Assembly (NCBI GenBank): GCA_023091665.1
Contig: JALJCQ010000003.1
Coordinates: 1,798,001 to 1,862,000 of the forward strand
Reading direction: 5' to 3'
DNA length: 64,000 bases
Origin: Pythium myriotylum
Taxonomy: Eukaryota; Oomycota; Peronosporomycetes; Pythiales; Pythiaceae
Part shown: positions 21,334 through 32,006 of the stretch, one piece after another
How positions within the stretch are numbered: the stretch's first letter is position 1
How the letters are laid out: each line of letters begins with the position of its first letter
Notes under the pieces: model-generated
The model's database searches: none
Told to the model about the DNA's origin: nothing
The model's input: the letters and a program-made list of their open reading frames with translations, nothing else
Made by a program: the position numbers and the translations under genes

Positions 21334-22843
21334 TCAGGGCACCATGGCCACAGTTCCACGCATCGTCACTACAGCTTCCCCCTTGATGATCACTCGGTCC
21401 TTGCGGTCTCGAGGCAGTTCAAGACGAAGATATCCTCCACGAGAAGGGCAAGCCTGGTGGGCGTGGAGTGTAGTCTTGTCCAATATGGACGCCCAGTAGC
21501 CAGCCAGCGCGCAGTGAGCACTGCCTGTAACTGGGTCTTCCGGGACGCCAACTCGTGGGGCGAAGAATCTGCTCTGGAAGTCAACACCATCCGCGTTTGG
21601 ATACGCCTGAGACGTGACCACAATACCACTGCGAGCATTGACGAATGTCAGCAAAAAGTTTCACATAATGCTGAAGACGGGCGAAAACGTACTACGCATC
21701 CACCTGCATCAGAAGAGCGAAGTTTGGTATAATTTCTTGGAATTTCCCGGTCGGGACATGCAGGAGTACGTAACCGGTTTTGGTTTCTCGAACGTCCACA
21801 AAGTCAGTGATGGCGAGGTTCAAGCTTGATGCGATGAGCTCGAGCGGCAGGTTGGGAGATGGTGGAACGACCTCACGCAATGGGAAATCCGTGGCAATCC
21901 ACATTCTTCCCCCGACTTCCTCTAGACTGCAAGTTAACACTCCACTCCTGCAACGGATTAGCGAGTATGTGTGCTTTTCGCAATTGAGATAACGTACAGC
22001 GTGTGGAAGTGAATTTTAGACGATCTGGAAACATGACCGTCGTTGTATAACATGAACGCTGAGGAGAGCGTTGCATGTCCGCATAATGGGACTTCGATCG
22101 CTACGGGAGATACAGTGAGAAACCGCTTCTTGTTGAAAACAGTTGAAAAAACTGGACTTACTTGGAGAAAACCACCTCAAGTTGTAATGATCGCGGCCGC
22201 TCGCATCATTGCACGGGCCTTGACGTCTCGAGAGGAATGCGGTCTGGGCCAAGTTCGTCTCCCTGGCGATATTCTGCATCCACTCCGACGCGCCTTCCTT
22301 GAAATACACCTCATGTTTCATGGTAACCACTGCAGCAGGATTCCCACTGAAAATCTTCGAAGTGAATGCGTCAACTTTCACGATCGGGATGCGGCGGGTG
22401 GCTTCAACGTCATACACGAGCTCGAGATCTTCTCCTTTTACTGAAAATGACGAGGCCACACCACGGACTGAAAAGCCGCAGGCTAGGTAGATCGCCATAG
22501 ATGAGGCTCCTGTGACCACGGTGAGTAGCTCTACCTGTGAAAACGTCTCTGATACTTTCTGCACAGTCTTCTCGAGCAAAGTGATCGTTGTTCCTGCTTG
22601 ATCCATCGCTTCGTCGATCTCGATCGTATCAATGGCCATACTTGATTGATTCTCTGCTGGTTTCCGAACATCCACAAAGCCCACAATTAGGTTGTTTGGG
22701 AGCGTGACAACACCGAAGAAGCGGTCGCAAGCGTCGATCGTCTTGTCCAGTCCTGAAAGTGATGAATTCCATGTCATTCCAAGCTTGACGGCATCGCTGG
22801 CATCGTGGTTTGCCTTGGCGGGTATAAAACGAATGGAGGACAT
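21334..22843 (-). CDS. GNAT-like plus PhzF-like fusion protein
   Basis: Four exons on the minus strand: 22843-22162, 22100-21998, 21947-21693 and 21628-21334, with introns of 61, 50 and 64 nt. All are GT-AG and the split codons join cleanly; 444 residues. Residues 1 to about 150 look like a GNAT acetyltransferase (FFGVVTLPNNLIVGFVDVRK, then ASSMAIYLACGFSVRGVAS, the usual IYxxxGF end). Then PhzF starts: IVKVDAFTSKIFSGNPAAVV, the ETNLAQTAF segment with the usual catalytic-site Glu, LRWFSPT, EVPLCGHATL and the C-lobe GVPEDPVTGSAHCALA. PhzF-family proteins are epimerase/isomerase-like enzymes of the diaminopimelate epimerase fold; the substrate here is unknown. The GNAT catalytic core is short, so activity of that half is uncertain. 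It lies between two ankyrin paralogues. Confidence 0.85.
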
Positions 22844-23339
22844 AGGGCTATGGCGTTGAAGGTTCAAAATGGTGAGTGTGCTGCCAGGTTTCATCCAGGC
22901 ACGCAAGATTCACGGTCAAGTCAAGGCAAGCAATCAGTCGAGTTTAAAACAGTTGATTCTGGAACCTTGGAGCTTCAAGTACCCAGAATGTTTAAAACAC
23001 GAAATCAAAGCCGACTCTGGCGAAAATGCTTCTGGTCCAGGCTGAGGTCCCTCACGAGTCTGCAAAAAACACCACCCTACCCACGTCCATGAGTGTGTCA
23101 AGCACGCAGAATTCTATCAATTTGAGCGAGTCGCAAACACATCTACATAGCGCACGAGGGTCTTCCAACTTGCAGGAGGCCCTCGGCACAGGAATCAATC
23201 AACCCATCTCTGCGGCAGGTATCTCTCCCAATACAAACATCAAGTCGATTTGTGGCTCAGACACAGATCTGACGCCGTGGGTACACTTTTCTGAAGACAT
23301 GCGAATCAAGAGCAGTCCCCCCCATATCTTCCAGCACCC
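22844..23339. other. Intergenic region between the PhzF-like and ankyrin genes
   Basis: About 0.5 kb separating two divergent genes, so it should hold both promoters. Short frames exist but none looks coding. I see no clear TATA box or repeat. Confidence 0.4.
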
Positions 23340-24812
23340 ATGGCCGTCGTGACCAAGGACGCCTTCCTTCGTGCCGCCATCAGCCGAGACGTGGACTCTG
23401 TACGCGCCTATTTCCAGCAGCCAGATGTCGCGGCTGACGCTATGGAGATTGAGGCGCTGATCGCAGCAGCCGGACGTCCGGCCCTGCAGCTCAACAGCTC
23501 CCGCCACGTAGCTCTTCGTCGAGCACTGATCCGGCGAGACGCGTGGTTTTATCGCTCCGGTCGCGGGCTCACGCGGAGGTCGTTCTACAAGGTCCACGGC
23601 GCGAAGCTTTACGACACCCTCGCGTGGCTCTACGAAGAGTTCATCGATATACCCTTCACGCTGGCATTCCTCATCGGCGGCTTGGTCCGCCACGCCGCTT
23701 CACGCGGGCGCTCGATGACACTGGAACTATTGCTCAAGTCGAGCACGTTCCGCGAGTTCCTCACTGACGATGAACGATCTGCTCTACTAACTGAGGCAAG
23801 AAACGTGCTTCTGAGGAAACGAAATGGCGGGAGTGGTACACTAGATGCGCTGACCGTGTTGATTGCGCATGGCGCAGACATCATGGATGCATTCGGTGAG
23901 TCGTGGAGAGGAGGTGTGGCGATGCTAAAGAGCCTGGTCGACAATGGAGCTATGGTGATTCGCTCGACGCCGATGCGTACATCCGGATGGAGAGAGACGG
24001 TAGACGAGCGCATCCCGTCGCTAATTGCCTACGGAGCTCATTTCAACAATCCTGGGAACGAATACCTTCTGGCTGAAGCTGCAGCAGCTCACGTGGACAC
24101 TGTGAAACTGATTTTGGCCGATCCCTGCGTCGACATCGATATCCATGACTCATGGGGGCTGTCTGTCCTCATGCAAGCAATACAAGGTTCGATCTATTCG
24201 CCCATCGAGAAACCCTCCAGGGAGCGGCTTGAACTGGTCGAGTACCTACTGGCGTTCGACATCGAACTTGACAGAGCCAATCACGCAGGAGAAACAGCGC
24301 TGATACTCGCCGCAAGACTGGGGTCTGTTGAGATCGTCGGAGCTCTTCTCGCGCGTGGAGCTAATCCAAACGCGCAAGACCAGACTGGACGTACTGCGCT
24401 CCATTGGATTGCAATGCGAGACACGTCTCATCACGAGCTCATGCGCCTGCTTCTGAACTATGGAGCAGACCCTACTATTACATGTGCGGGTGGGAGAACC
24501 CCTCTTCATCTCCTAGCAAGTTCTCGAACCGAAACCAATGAATGGGCAACATCTGCAGCTGAGAATGTGACGCTTTTGATTCGACATGGAGCAGATCCGA
24601 ACGCGGTCGATACAGTTGCAGGTCGGACACCAGTCCATGACTGTGTTCAGGAATCATTGCCCAAACTCCAATTGGTTGTGCTGGAAGCATTGGTTAACCA
24701 CGGGGGTGAGCTCTTCTACTCGGATGGGAACAATATCACAGCATTTGATGCACTTCGACAGCGAGACGACGGGAGAACGTGGCTGGAGAGAAGAGGGGTC
24801 TGTATTGACTAG
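23340..24812 (+). CDS. Ankyrin-repeat protein, intact
   Basis: A single uninterrupted frame of 490 residues from the ATG at 23340. Residues 1 to about 150 form a non-repeat helical part (AFLRAAISRDVDSVRAYFQQ, then WLYEEFIDIPFTLAFLIGGL, a hydrophobic stretch that is probably buried rather than membrane-spanning). From about residue 230 to the end come ankyrin repeats, the clearest being GETALILAARLGSVEIVGAL, LLARGANPNAQDQTGRTALH, LLLNYGADPTITCAGGRTPL and LIRHGADPNAVDTVAGRTPV. Ankyrin repeats bind proteins; the partner is unknown. It shares its whole layout with the broken copy at 19921-21103 (RRDAW versus RQADAW, YDTLAWL versus YDSVAWL), so the two are paralogues facing away from each other across the PhzF-like gene. 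No introns needed. Confidence 0.88.
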   Translation: MAVVTKDAFLRAAISRDVDSVRAYFQQPDVAADAMEIEALIAAAGRPALQLNSSRHVALRRALIRRDAWFYRSGRGLTRRSFYKVHGAKLYDTLAWLYEEFIDIPFTLAFLIGGLVRHAASRGRSMTLELLLKSSTFREFLTDDERSALLTEARNVLLRKRNGGSGTLDALTVLIAHGADIMDAFGESWRGGVAMLKSLVDNGAMVIRSTPMRTSGWRETVDERIPSLIAYGAHFNNPGNEYLLAEAAAAHVDTVKLILADPCVDIDIHDSWGLSVLMQAIQGSIYSPIEKPSRERLELVEYLLAFDIELDRANHAGETALILAARLGSVEIVGALLARGANPNAQDQTGRTALHWIAMRDTSHHELMRLLLNYGADPTITCAGGRTPLHLLASSRTETNEWATSAAENVTLLIRHGADPNAVDTVAGRTPVHDCVQESLPKLQLVVLEALVNHGGELFYSDGNNITAFDALRQRDDGRTWLERRGVCID

Positions 24813-25115
24813 TGCCATCCCGCCGTTGGTGATGGGAGTCGAATTGCGCATACAGAACAGGTCGAGGAAGATCGCTCACATCACTTTTGGTGACACTGAA
24901 TGAGATTCGGCCAGATCTGAGCACAGGCTATGGGAGCTTCGACGCAGTTGCCCAGGATCGAAACAGTCTCGCAATCCGTTCTGTTGCACCGCTGCATTTC
25001 AAACGCGTACACTGTACCCCAGTACTGAACAAAACACGCGGCGACGTTGAGAAAGGGAGGATGATGATGATGGACAGGGTGATCGCATTCAATGAAGTCT
25101 AGTTGAAAGGAGTAA

Positions 25116-25612
25116 TCAATCAAGAGTCAAGAGTACTGTGTAAGTGTTCCAAAGAAATGACACGGGGAATGACACCGTATTCTTGGTTACGTTGTGGGTT
25201 ACACTTGGCTGTAACCCGATCCTTTCAGTCGATCTGTGGATGACCACCATGTCTCCTGCCGCACACTCCATAAATGATGCGATCCATTCCTGTAGTCTCG
25301 GCGGGTCATCCTTTTCACCGCATTCCATAAGATCTTCCGACTGCAATACGCGGTCTTGTCATAGCCGCGTTCACGCGTGCTGAACTACTTTGGCGGCTCC
25401 ACTCCGCCACGACCAAACTCACACTCTTGCCACAGCATGTCAAGATGGCTTGGACACTTGCAAAGCTTGGCCAGTGGCTCGAGCTTGTGGTGGCGGGTGG
25501 AACTAACGCCCGCGTAGTTACGCCCGCCCGGGCTACGCTTCAAGGAGCTGCTCTGTTTGTCAGCTCGAGCTTGTGATTCGCATAACTCCATAGATGCACA
25601 TCTCACTTGCAA
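25116..25612 (-). mobile_element. GCR1_C-domain element relic, copy 1
   Basis: The minus strand gives KLEPLAKLCKCPSHLDMLWQ then ECEFGRGG, the start of a GCR1_C-type DNA-binding domain. In oomycetes and fungi this domain accompanies tyrosine-recombinase (Crypton-like) transposons. The frame then breaks. The DNA matches 41645-42060 in opposite orientation over about 400 bp, including the block with ACCCACAACGTAACCAAGAA. No recombinase is present, so this is a fragment. Confidence 0.6.
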
Positions 25613-25924
25613 TACCGGCGTTGATATCCTCTAGCCTCATCTTCATGTCGTTGATCTGGGCGTTCATGCACGCGAGCTCTCGCACCACAGCTTCTCAACT
25701 TGGTCTAGCAATCTGCACCTTGCCCTGTCCAGCGTGGGCCAGCTCGTATCCGAGCTCAAGGCATCAAGCATTGGGATCATCACCCCGAGACCGCGAACAA
25801 AATGGCAGACGCTGCCGCAAATTTAGCCATGGACACCAAGACCAACAGCGAAGAGCACCACCCGACTGATAACGAGCGACACCAGGACATCGCGACTCTC
25901 CTTCCCGGAGATATCGCGCCTTGC

Positions 25925-26539
25925 CTCCCACGCCGATGCCCGACTCGACCGACGGCACGCGGGCCTTCCAGATGTTGAAGAGCGGTAGGTACTGCGCGAA
26001 CGTGTCACCTGTGAACATCTCGTTCGTGAGGCGCTGCATGTCGGCGTAGAACTTGGTCTTTTCGGTGGCCGTGTAGCCGTCGCCCATGAGCACGACGTCG
26101 ATGCGGTTGAGCGCATCACCCGAGTCGACGAGCTTGCGGATCTCAGCTTCGTCAGCAAGCGAACGTGACGCGGTCCCGCGCAGTCGAACGGCTTTCGTCT
26201 CCTCAGCCTCAGGGTCAGCTCGCACTCCGTTCGTGCAGCGTTCGGTCACGCGAGCGGTCACGGCTTCTACGCTGCCACCGAGCACCGTGAGGAACTGTTG
26301 CATGTCGTAGGGCTCCTGCACGAGCAGTTCTTCAGGAAGACGGTTCTGTCGGGCCTGGTCTGCTCGACCACGTCGGCGGACGTCTTTATGGCGCGGTGGT
26401 GCTGGGTCTCAGCCGGTGGCGAGATGAGCGTGCAGATCATCGTCGCGCGGTCGATGAGCACGGTCGCCGAGTACGTTGGCGTCGAGGCCGACGCTGTCGA
26501 CGCGAGCGCGAGCGTCGAGACGAGCGAGAGCAGCTTCAT
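25925..26539 (-). pseudogene. Truncated IgA-type peptidase M64 gene
   Basis: The minus strand starts with a signal peptide (MKLLSLVSTLALASTASAST) at 26539. After a frameshift near 26330 it continues in another frame to VDSGDALNRIDVVLMGDGYT, YADMQRLTNEMFTGDTFAQY and LPLFNIWKARVPSVESGIGV. These are hallmark blocks of peptidase family M64, a secreted zinc protease. The sequence becomes unrelated at about 25925, before the HExxH zinc site, so the catalytic half is gone. It is a relic of a secreted protease gene cut by transposon activity next to the GCR1_C relic. Confidence 0.7.
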
Positions 26540-26559
26540 CGTGTGTAGCAATGACAGGT

Positions 26560-27345
26560 AGGCAGCTGGTTTCTAGATAAGCAAACCAATAGACCTCAAT
26601 ATCATCATCGAACCATGCCCCCTTCACCCGCAACATTCAACGAAATACAATCTACTGGAGTGTGGCCTGGATCTCCACCTGCTTGAGCGACGTCATGCAG
26701 CCGTCGTTCATGCAGGCGTTGAGAGCTATTGGCACTATCGTACCTGCGGTCGTCCCGACCCAAAGCAGAGACCAGCGTTGTGAGGTGGCCGAGAACCGCT
26801 GGTACAACTGGTGCTACGGACTGAAGGACCAAGGCGTCACAGGTGTAAGGATGGGTTGCGTGGTGGTCCAGCCGAATGTGGGTGCAGTCACAGCGTCCAC
26901 CAAGCGCTTGGTCGCTTTCGCCTCATGCGGTGTCAATCCCGACTGTTTGGCTCGGCAAACTGCGTGTCTGCGGTGTCATTTTCAGTCGATTTGTGACACC
27001 GTATGTGACACCAAAGTGGCAAGAATACCGTCTGTCACCACATCGTATCCGCTGATGTACGGTCCTCTCCAGCCAATCGGAGAGCCGGGTTACGTTGCAT
27101 AAAGCGCTCATTGACTGCCAGACTCGAAAATACAACCTCGGTGTCATTTTTGGGATAATGTACTGTTATGCGCATCACGCGCATGTGATTCCAAGTGGAA
27201 CAGCGTCTTTGTGCAGCGCAGTACTGTTCCAAGACTGTCGTTTCAGTCAATGCAACGTCTTCTACTCGTGAGATAGAGTCCGTTTGGAGAGAATTGAATC
27301 GAATCGATACATGAATTGCTCTTTAATCGAGCAGTCATTGATCGG
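26560..27345. other. Stretch without a recognised gene
   Basis: Short frames occur on both strands, the longest being 146 codons at 26662-27102 on the plus strand. I recognise none. The words GTGACACC and GTGTCATTTTT recur around 26970-27150. The right part may be the 3' end of the Mutator-like element. Confidence 0.3.
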
Positions 27346-28468
27346 CTACGAAGTTAGAAGGTTACCCGAAAACACGAAGCAGGCAAACTCAAAGCGTGTC
27401 TGGTTCAGAACCTCGCGACTCATCTGCTTTGGGACGCTGTGATCAACGAACTTGAAACAAATGAAGAGACCGCAGCTCGAACCATCTGGCTGGATGGGAC
27501 TGTTGATCGCTTTCACGGTATATCCTCCGAGGGCGTTAGCCATGTTCCATGCAATCTTGTCAAGGTCCTTGCTGTGCGCGCCCAGTGAGTCGTACGTGCC
27601 GATTTCCTTGGCGACTGGGTCCACTGTGAGTCCAGCCCAATGGATGTTGCCGAGGTTGACGGCCACGAAGACAAAATCGACATCTCTATTAGCTCACGCA
27701 CACGTTCCTGGACGCAATGCTCTATTGCAACAGCCTGTCTCGTTTTCGTGGCCGCTCTATCGCGTTGGGTGACGCCTGCATAGCGGTTGGAACCATAGAC
27801 ATCTTGGAGTCGAGTCGCGAATGCGAGAATCAGATCATCGTTGAACCACTCCCCGGGATGTGTGAGATAGAGACTTGTCATGTACTTACCCGGGAGACCG
27901 GGTATATAAGCACCTGGGTACAAAGTCTTGACATTGTCGGAGAGCTCTTCTACTTTACCTCAGTCTGCAACTCTGACTCTTGGGTACACTTCATCATCAA
28001 GCCACTCACAAAACTTCTCGCCTTGCTCACACATTTCTCTCAGCATGTAGACATCTTGCATCGCCATGATCTGTTCAGCTGAGAACAGGCTAACAGGATT
28101 GATCTTGACAACAGTGACCGAGTCTTGATTGCCAGGAGGAGGGCGTTGATCCGACTTGCAGGATCAACACCAATAACTGCAGCAAGACCCACTGTGCGAT
28201 CACGAATGATGCGCCACTGGGACAAAAGAAAATCACAGTATGTCTTGAACTCTGTAGGATCGTCGATATATGCTAACTCGCTGCATATGGGCTCCACAAG
28301 CCGTCGAGCCTCGGTATAACGTCCACGGGATGACCCAAGGGTCTTGATTATGTCGCTCTCAGTATCAATGGTTCGCGTGGCTCCAGATCTCGTGTTGGTC
28401 GACACCACCTGTTCAGGGAGAACGTTAGGAATAGAGTCATGGACACTGCGTAGATTAGATGCGGACAA
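27346..28468 (-). pseudogene. Ulp1/C48-like cysteine protease domain of the MULE
   Basis: The minus strand gives GEWFNDDLILAFATRLQDVY (typical Ulp1 substrate-side start), then after a frame change VAVNLGNIHWAGLTVD, IGTYDSLG and QPDGSSCGLFICFKFVD. The His (NIHW), Asp (YDSLG) and Cys (SSCG) fit the C48 catalytic triad. It lies directly downstream of the SWIM finger: only an in-frame TAA near 28473 separates 28720-28472 from the following frame, so it once belonged to the same polyprotein. Ulp1 proteases cut SUMO-like modifiers; the use of this domain by transposons is not settled. Confidence 0.72.
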
Positions 28469-28471
28469 TGC

Positions 28472-31106
28472 TTACCTTTCGTTCACTCGAACTATTGGAA
28501 TTAATGGGGTTTTGTTCGTGGCCTTTCTCAATGCGATCGAATGACGACAGGGTAGCAGCATACTTTTCGCGAAGTTGCAATTGCATGAATAATCAGTAAG
28601 GTCGACTTCGTAGGTGTTACCATTGCGCTCGAGTAGAGCGAATTGGCCATCGGGGTCGTCGGGGTGAGTAATCACGTACTCGTTGTACTTCTCGATCGCA
28701 CTAGCATATTGCGGGAACAAACACTCGGCGACGAAATGCGTCGTGCTGAGTAAAACCGCTTTCGTCTCATCATCATACGAGCTGTTCCAGTGACGCCCGA
28801 CACGATTCTGGTACGCGTGCTCACGAGAACTCCGCCTGGCTTAGTTCAGCAGCTTTGTCACACAGTCAGCCATCGTCGAGTTGGCTGACACACCTTGTTT
28901 GAACCTCCCGAACCAGCTTTCCAACCGGTTGTTGGTGTTGTTCTGGAAGTGCGGGAGGTCTGCACGTTTATACATGACCCACATGCTCGTCTGCTCATCA
29001 CCATCCCAGTTCTTGATCCCGTAGTCATAGAATCCGGAGAAGTTGGCCTGGACACAAAAGGTCTTGAGAGCCAATAGATTTTCTCTGTAGTCAAGTGCGC
29101 TATTCGAGTACACCAGGTTATAAATGAGGGTCTCGAGGACACCATGATCGTCCTTCGATAGCTTGCCATACTCCACCTTGTGCGCCATATTGCCGAGATA
29201 TTTCAACACGTGGAACGTACAGATCAGAATTCGTGCTTCTTCAAATCTCGACTTCAACATACGAATCTCGTTCATGTCCTTGTCGACCATGATGACACGC
29301 ACAGGCTTATATGTACCATCATGAGCTCGAAAATAATGGTCAATAGCCCTTTCCATGTGCCAGTCAGTGTTGCGTTCCAAAAGGCTCTGCTGAACAACCT
29401 GACCCTGCCCAAAGTCGTCCATCACCATGAACGTGAGTAATTGGTAGTTTTGTCAAACACGTAAACATGTAAGTCTCAACCGTCATGGACCAATAATGCG
29501 CTCAATGTGGAAAATAATTGTGACTTACCTATTCGTCTTGTGAGTGCCGTCGACAAGAAGCAGCTCGCCGAATCGCTCGTTCATCTCTCGCATGTGTCTA
29601 TCCGTCATTGATATGACGCCGGTTTCACCATTTCCTCATCAATGGTTATTAGACCGCCTTCATTGTTTGCCGCATACTCGTTGATAACTTGAGCCGTAGC
29701 CTGATCGTCATCTTGGAGAGCCCCTTTAGCCCGGCGCTGGGACGTCAAGTTGTTCACGTCCGTCCTGTAGACATTCTCGCCTTGATCGAGAAGCATGTCA
29801 TACACTTGTGCGCGAGGAACACCCCAGCTGTCCATTTCCTGGGCACGCGCAACATTTGTTTCGCCCACGTTACCTCTCGCCACAGTAGGCGACAGAGTCC
29901 AACCGGTGGTTGTGCCAATCACACGATACTGTCGCGACCAACACCCACTGGTCTTCACGGAACGTCAACTGGACACGCAACGAAAAGGGACAGTTGATCC
30001 CACGAACGAACCGTCTTGGTCGCTGGCCAGTTCCTCTGGACTTGACTGGCCATCCGTGAGAACATATGTAGTTGCGCTGATAGGTTTCCAGGTCTTCTGG
30101 CACAAGAAGCTTCGGGCTCACTAGCTTTGCAATGCGGGTATTTCGTTCTTTTACGCTGAGAGTATTCTTGACGACAAGCATTTGGAACCTACGTTCACTA
30201 TAATCTTCCAGGTACGCGAACCACGCCTTCCAGTTCTCGTGCAGTCGCTTCGGGCGTTCAGGTACAATGCGCTCGGACGCAATTTGAATTGGTGGCAGAC
30301 CGGACATGGACGAGTCGTGGATCCGTTGGTGACGGCGCGCACCAGCTCGACTCGTCTGAGACCCGCTCGAATCGACGTCGTCGTCTTCCTCCTCCTCCTC
30401 CTCCTCTCCTTCGCCTTCGTCTTCCTCTGTCCCATCATCTTCTTCGTCTTCGTCGGGCTTGGCACCGTCCGACTTTTCCCCAACGTCATCATCTGAACGG
30501 CGATGTACGCCCACGACGAGACTTTCCAACGCGATCTCGAGCCTTCTTCGTGACCTGTCTTGTGCGGCGTCTTCCTGAAGTAGAAGCGAGACGATCAACA
30601 GCTTCCCATCGAGCAATTTGCTCCGGTGTGGGGCCTTCCGCTGCCAAAATGTCAAGACGAGGGCTACGCCGCGGTGTGGTTGGCAAAGCAGACGATGGGG
30701 CAGTAATGCGCACATCCGCAGCCGTAGAATCCACGTCCATTTCCGAAGCAGCTGGACTCTTGTCGACCACCTGACTTCCCTCCCGCATGGCAGCAGGCTT
30801 GACAGCAGACTTCTTGTCTCGCTGGGCTGGCACAGCAACCTTCACCTGAGCAGCCGCTAGAGCTTCAGCAAGCGCGCCTAAGCGTGGGCTACGTCGACGG
30901 GCTGGCGCCGGCAAGCTGCGCGCACGAGCTTGAGCTGTCTTGGCTCGCTTCGCCCCAGCGGCGCCGCGCTCTTCCTCTCCGGAGCTGAAATAAGTACTAC
31001 TCTTGTCGCCACCACTACCGCCACTTCCACTACCGTTGTCATCGCCGCTTCCTTTACCTGCGCCGCTGGCACTGCCGCCGCGCCGACCCTCGCTTGATCG
31101 TTTCAT
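28472..31106 (-). pseudogene. MULE-type transposase with SWIM finger
   Basis: Read on the minus strand. 31106-30489: a Ser/Gly- and Arg-rich N-terminus with two PRRSPRL motifs. 30838-29870: an acidic EDE-rich run, then WKAWFAYLEDYSERRFQMLV and a Cys/His segment (CSHGW, NCPFSLRVQL, CDWHNHRL) typical of MULE DNA-binding domains. 29958-29605 follows in another frame. 29610-29530 gives RFGELLLVDGTHKTNR, and 29428-28841 gives MVMDDFGQGQVVQQSLLE, VRVIMVDKDMNE and ARILICTFHVLKYL, the DDE-type MULE transposase core. 28720-28472 has YEVDLTDYSCNCNFAKSMLL and PCRHSIALRK, a CxCx(n)CxH SWIM finger. At least one frameshift (about 29.9 kb) and one gap around 29.44-29.53 kb interrupt it, so it is non-functional as read unless some gaps are introns. 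Confidence 0.75.
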
Positions 31107-31157
31107 TTTCGCCGACGCTTGGCTGGATGTTGGATCGCTTTGTTTGGGGTCGATATT

Positions 31158-31183
31158 CCCCCCCCCCCCCCCCCCCCCCCCCC
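31158..31183. repeat. Poly-C tract (26 C)
   Basis: Uninterrupted run of 26 C just outside the N-terminus of the MULE coding remains. Its length is likely unstable and prone to sequencing error. Confidence 0.95.
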
Positions 31184-31664
31184 ACGTTGCAGCTGCGAGG
31201 TTTAGGGCGAAATAACCTCGTTTTCTTTTTTACGTCATGGAAAGACATGGACGATGGAAACGGACAAATCATGAAAAATAGTGTTGTACACACCATATGG
31301 AATCATATACTGTAACAGTTCTCTTTTGAAATTCGAAACCGACCGTGAAACCCCAGTTTCAGACGATACCGTGACCTCCGAGATTGGGCAGCATGCATTC
31401 AGGGCGCGTACCATACCAAAAATCTGATTCTAGCCAATGAGGACCGCAGAATCTCAAAATAACAACATCGGTTGCAAATGGATGGTAATGCTGTAGTCTC
31501 GAGCAACAGAGCACCCACCTCAATCACCTTGCGGCGATTCACGTGGTGATGATTGAGTCTTTCATTTCTGATCGCTTCGACGACGAACGTTTCGAGGGGG
31601 TTAAAGTATAGTGGGGTTGAATTGGAGGGAGGGGGCTGAATTTCAAAGTTTACAGTAGGTTTAA

Positions 31665-32006
31665 CCCTTTTGCAATCACCTCCGTGCAAACAGGGATTGT
31701 ATGGATACTTTAATCAAGTCAAAATTTCCAGATTGTGTAAATTTTACACGTTCTGGAATTGCGACCGGTGAAGTTTCCCGCAAACCTACCGCCTTTTGTA
31801 ATAAAACCTCACAAAATTGCAAATAAGTTTCGAGGTTATTGTTATTTAACCTTGAGAGGTTTTGAGGTTATGTTGAGGTTTTTGCGAAACTTCAATGAAG
31901 GGTTTTGTAAAACGTGTATAATTTACACGTTCTGAGGGGTTCAAACATACCGGCTTATGAGAAACCCTCGGAACGTGTAAAATTTACACGGTTGATTGCG
32001 AAAGGG
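31665..32006. mobile_element. piggyBac-type MITE with TTAA target duplication
   Basis: The ends are inverted repeats: left CCCTTTTGCAATCACC, right end read inward CCCTTTCGCAATCAAC. TTAA flanks both sides exactly, at 31661-31664 and 32007-32010, the target duplication of the piggyBac superfamily. The 342-bp body has no coding frame. It holds near-palindromes of the form CGTGTAAAATTTACACG at 31735-31749, 31912-31930 and 31974-31990, and repeated GAGGTT words. A further CCCTTT follows the right TTAA directly, giving a perfect 16-nt palindrome at 32001-32016. Confidence 0.8.

Larger units (their letters stand above)
27346..31106 (-). mobile_element. Mutator-like element carrying transposase and Ulp1-like protease (decayed)
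   Basis: A minus-strand set of broken frames in the order expected for one polyprotein: basic/acidic N-terminus, zinc-type DNA-binding region, MULE transposase, SWIM finger, Ulp1/C48-like cysteine protease. Stops and frame changes separate the parts. I could not fix terminal inverted repeats or a target duplication by eye, so the outer limits are those of the coding remains. MULEs that carry a Ulp1 domain are known in plants (Kaonashi type) and in other eukaryotes. Confidence 0.75.

Noticed and set aside
30151..30496. Overlapping frames on both strands at 30.15-30.5 kb
   Set aside because: They are shadows of the acidic EDE-rich run of the MULE protein on the minus strand; the plus-strand leucine-rich text is its mirror.
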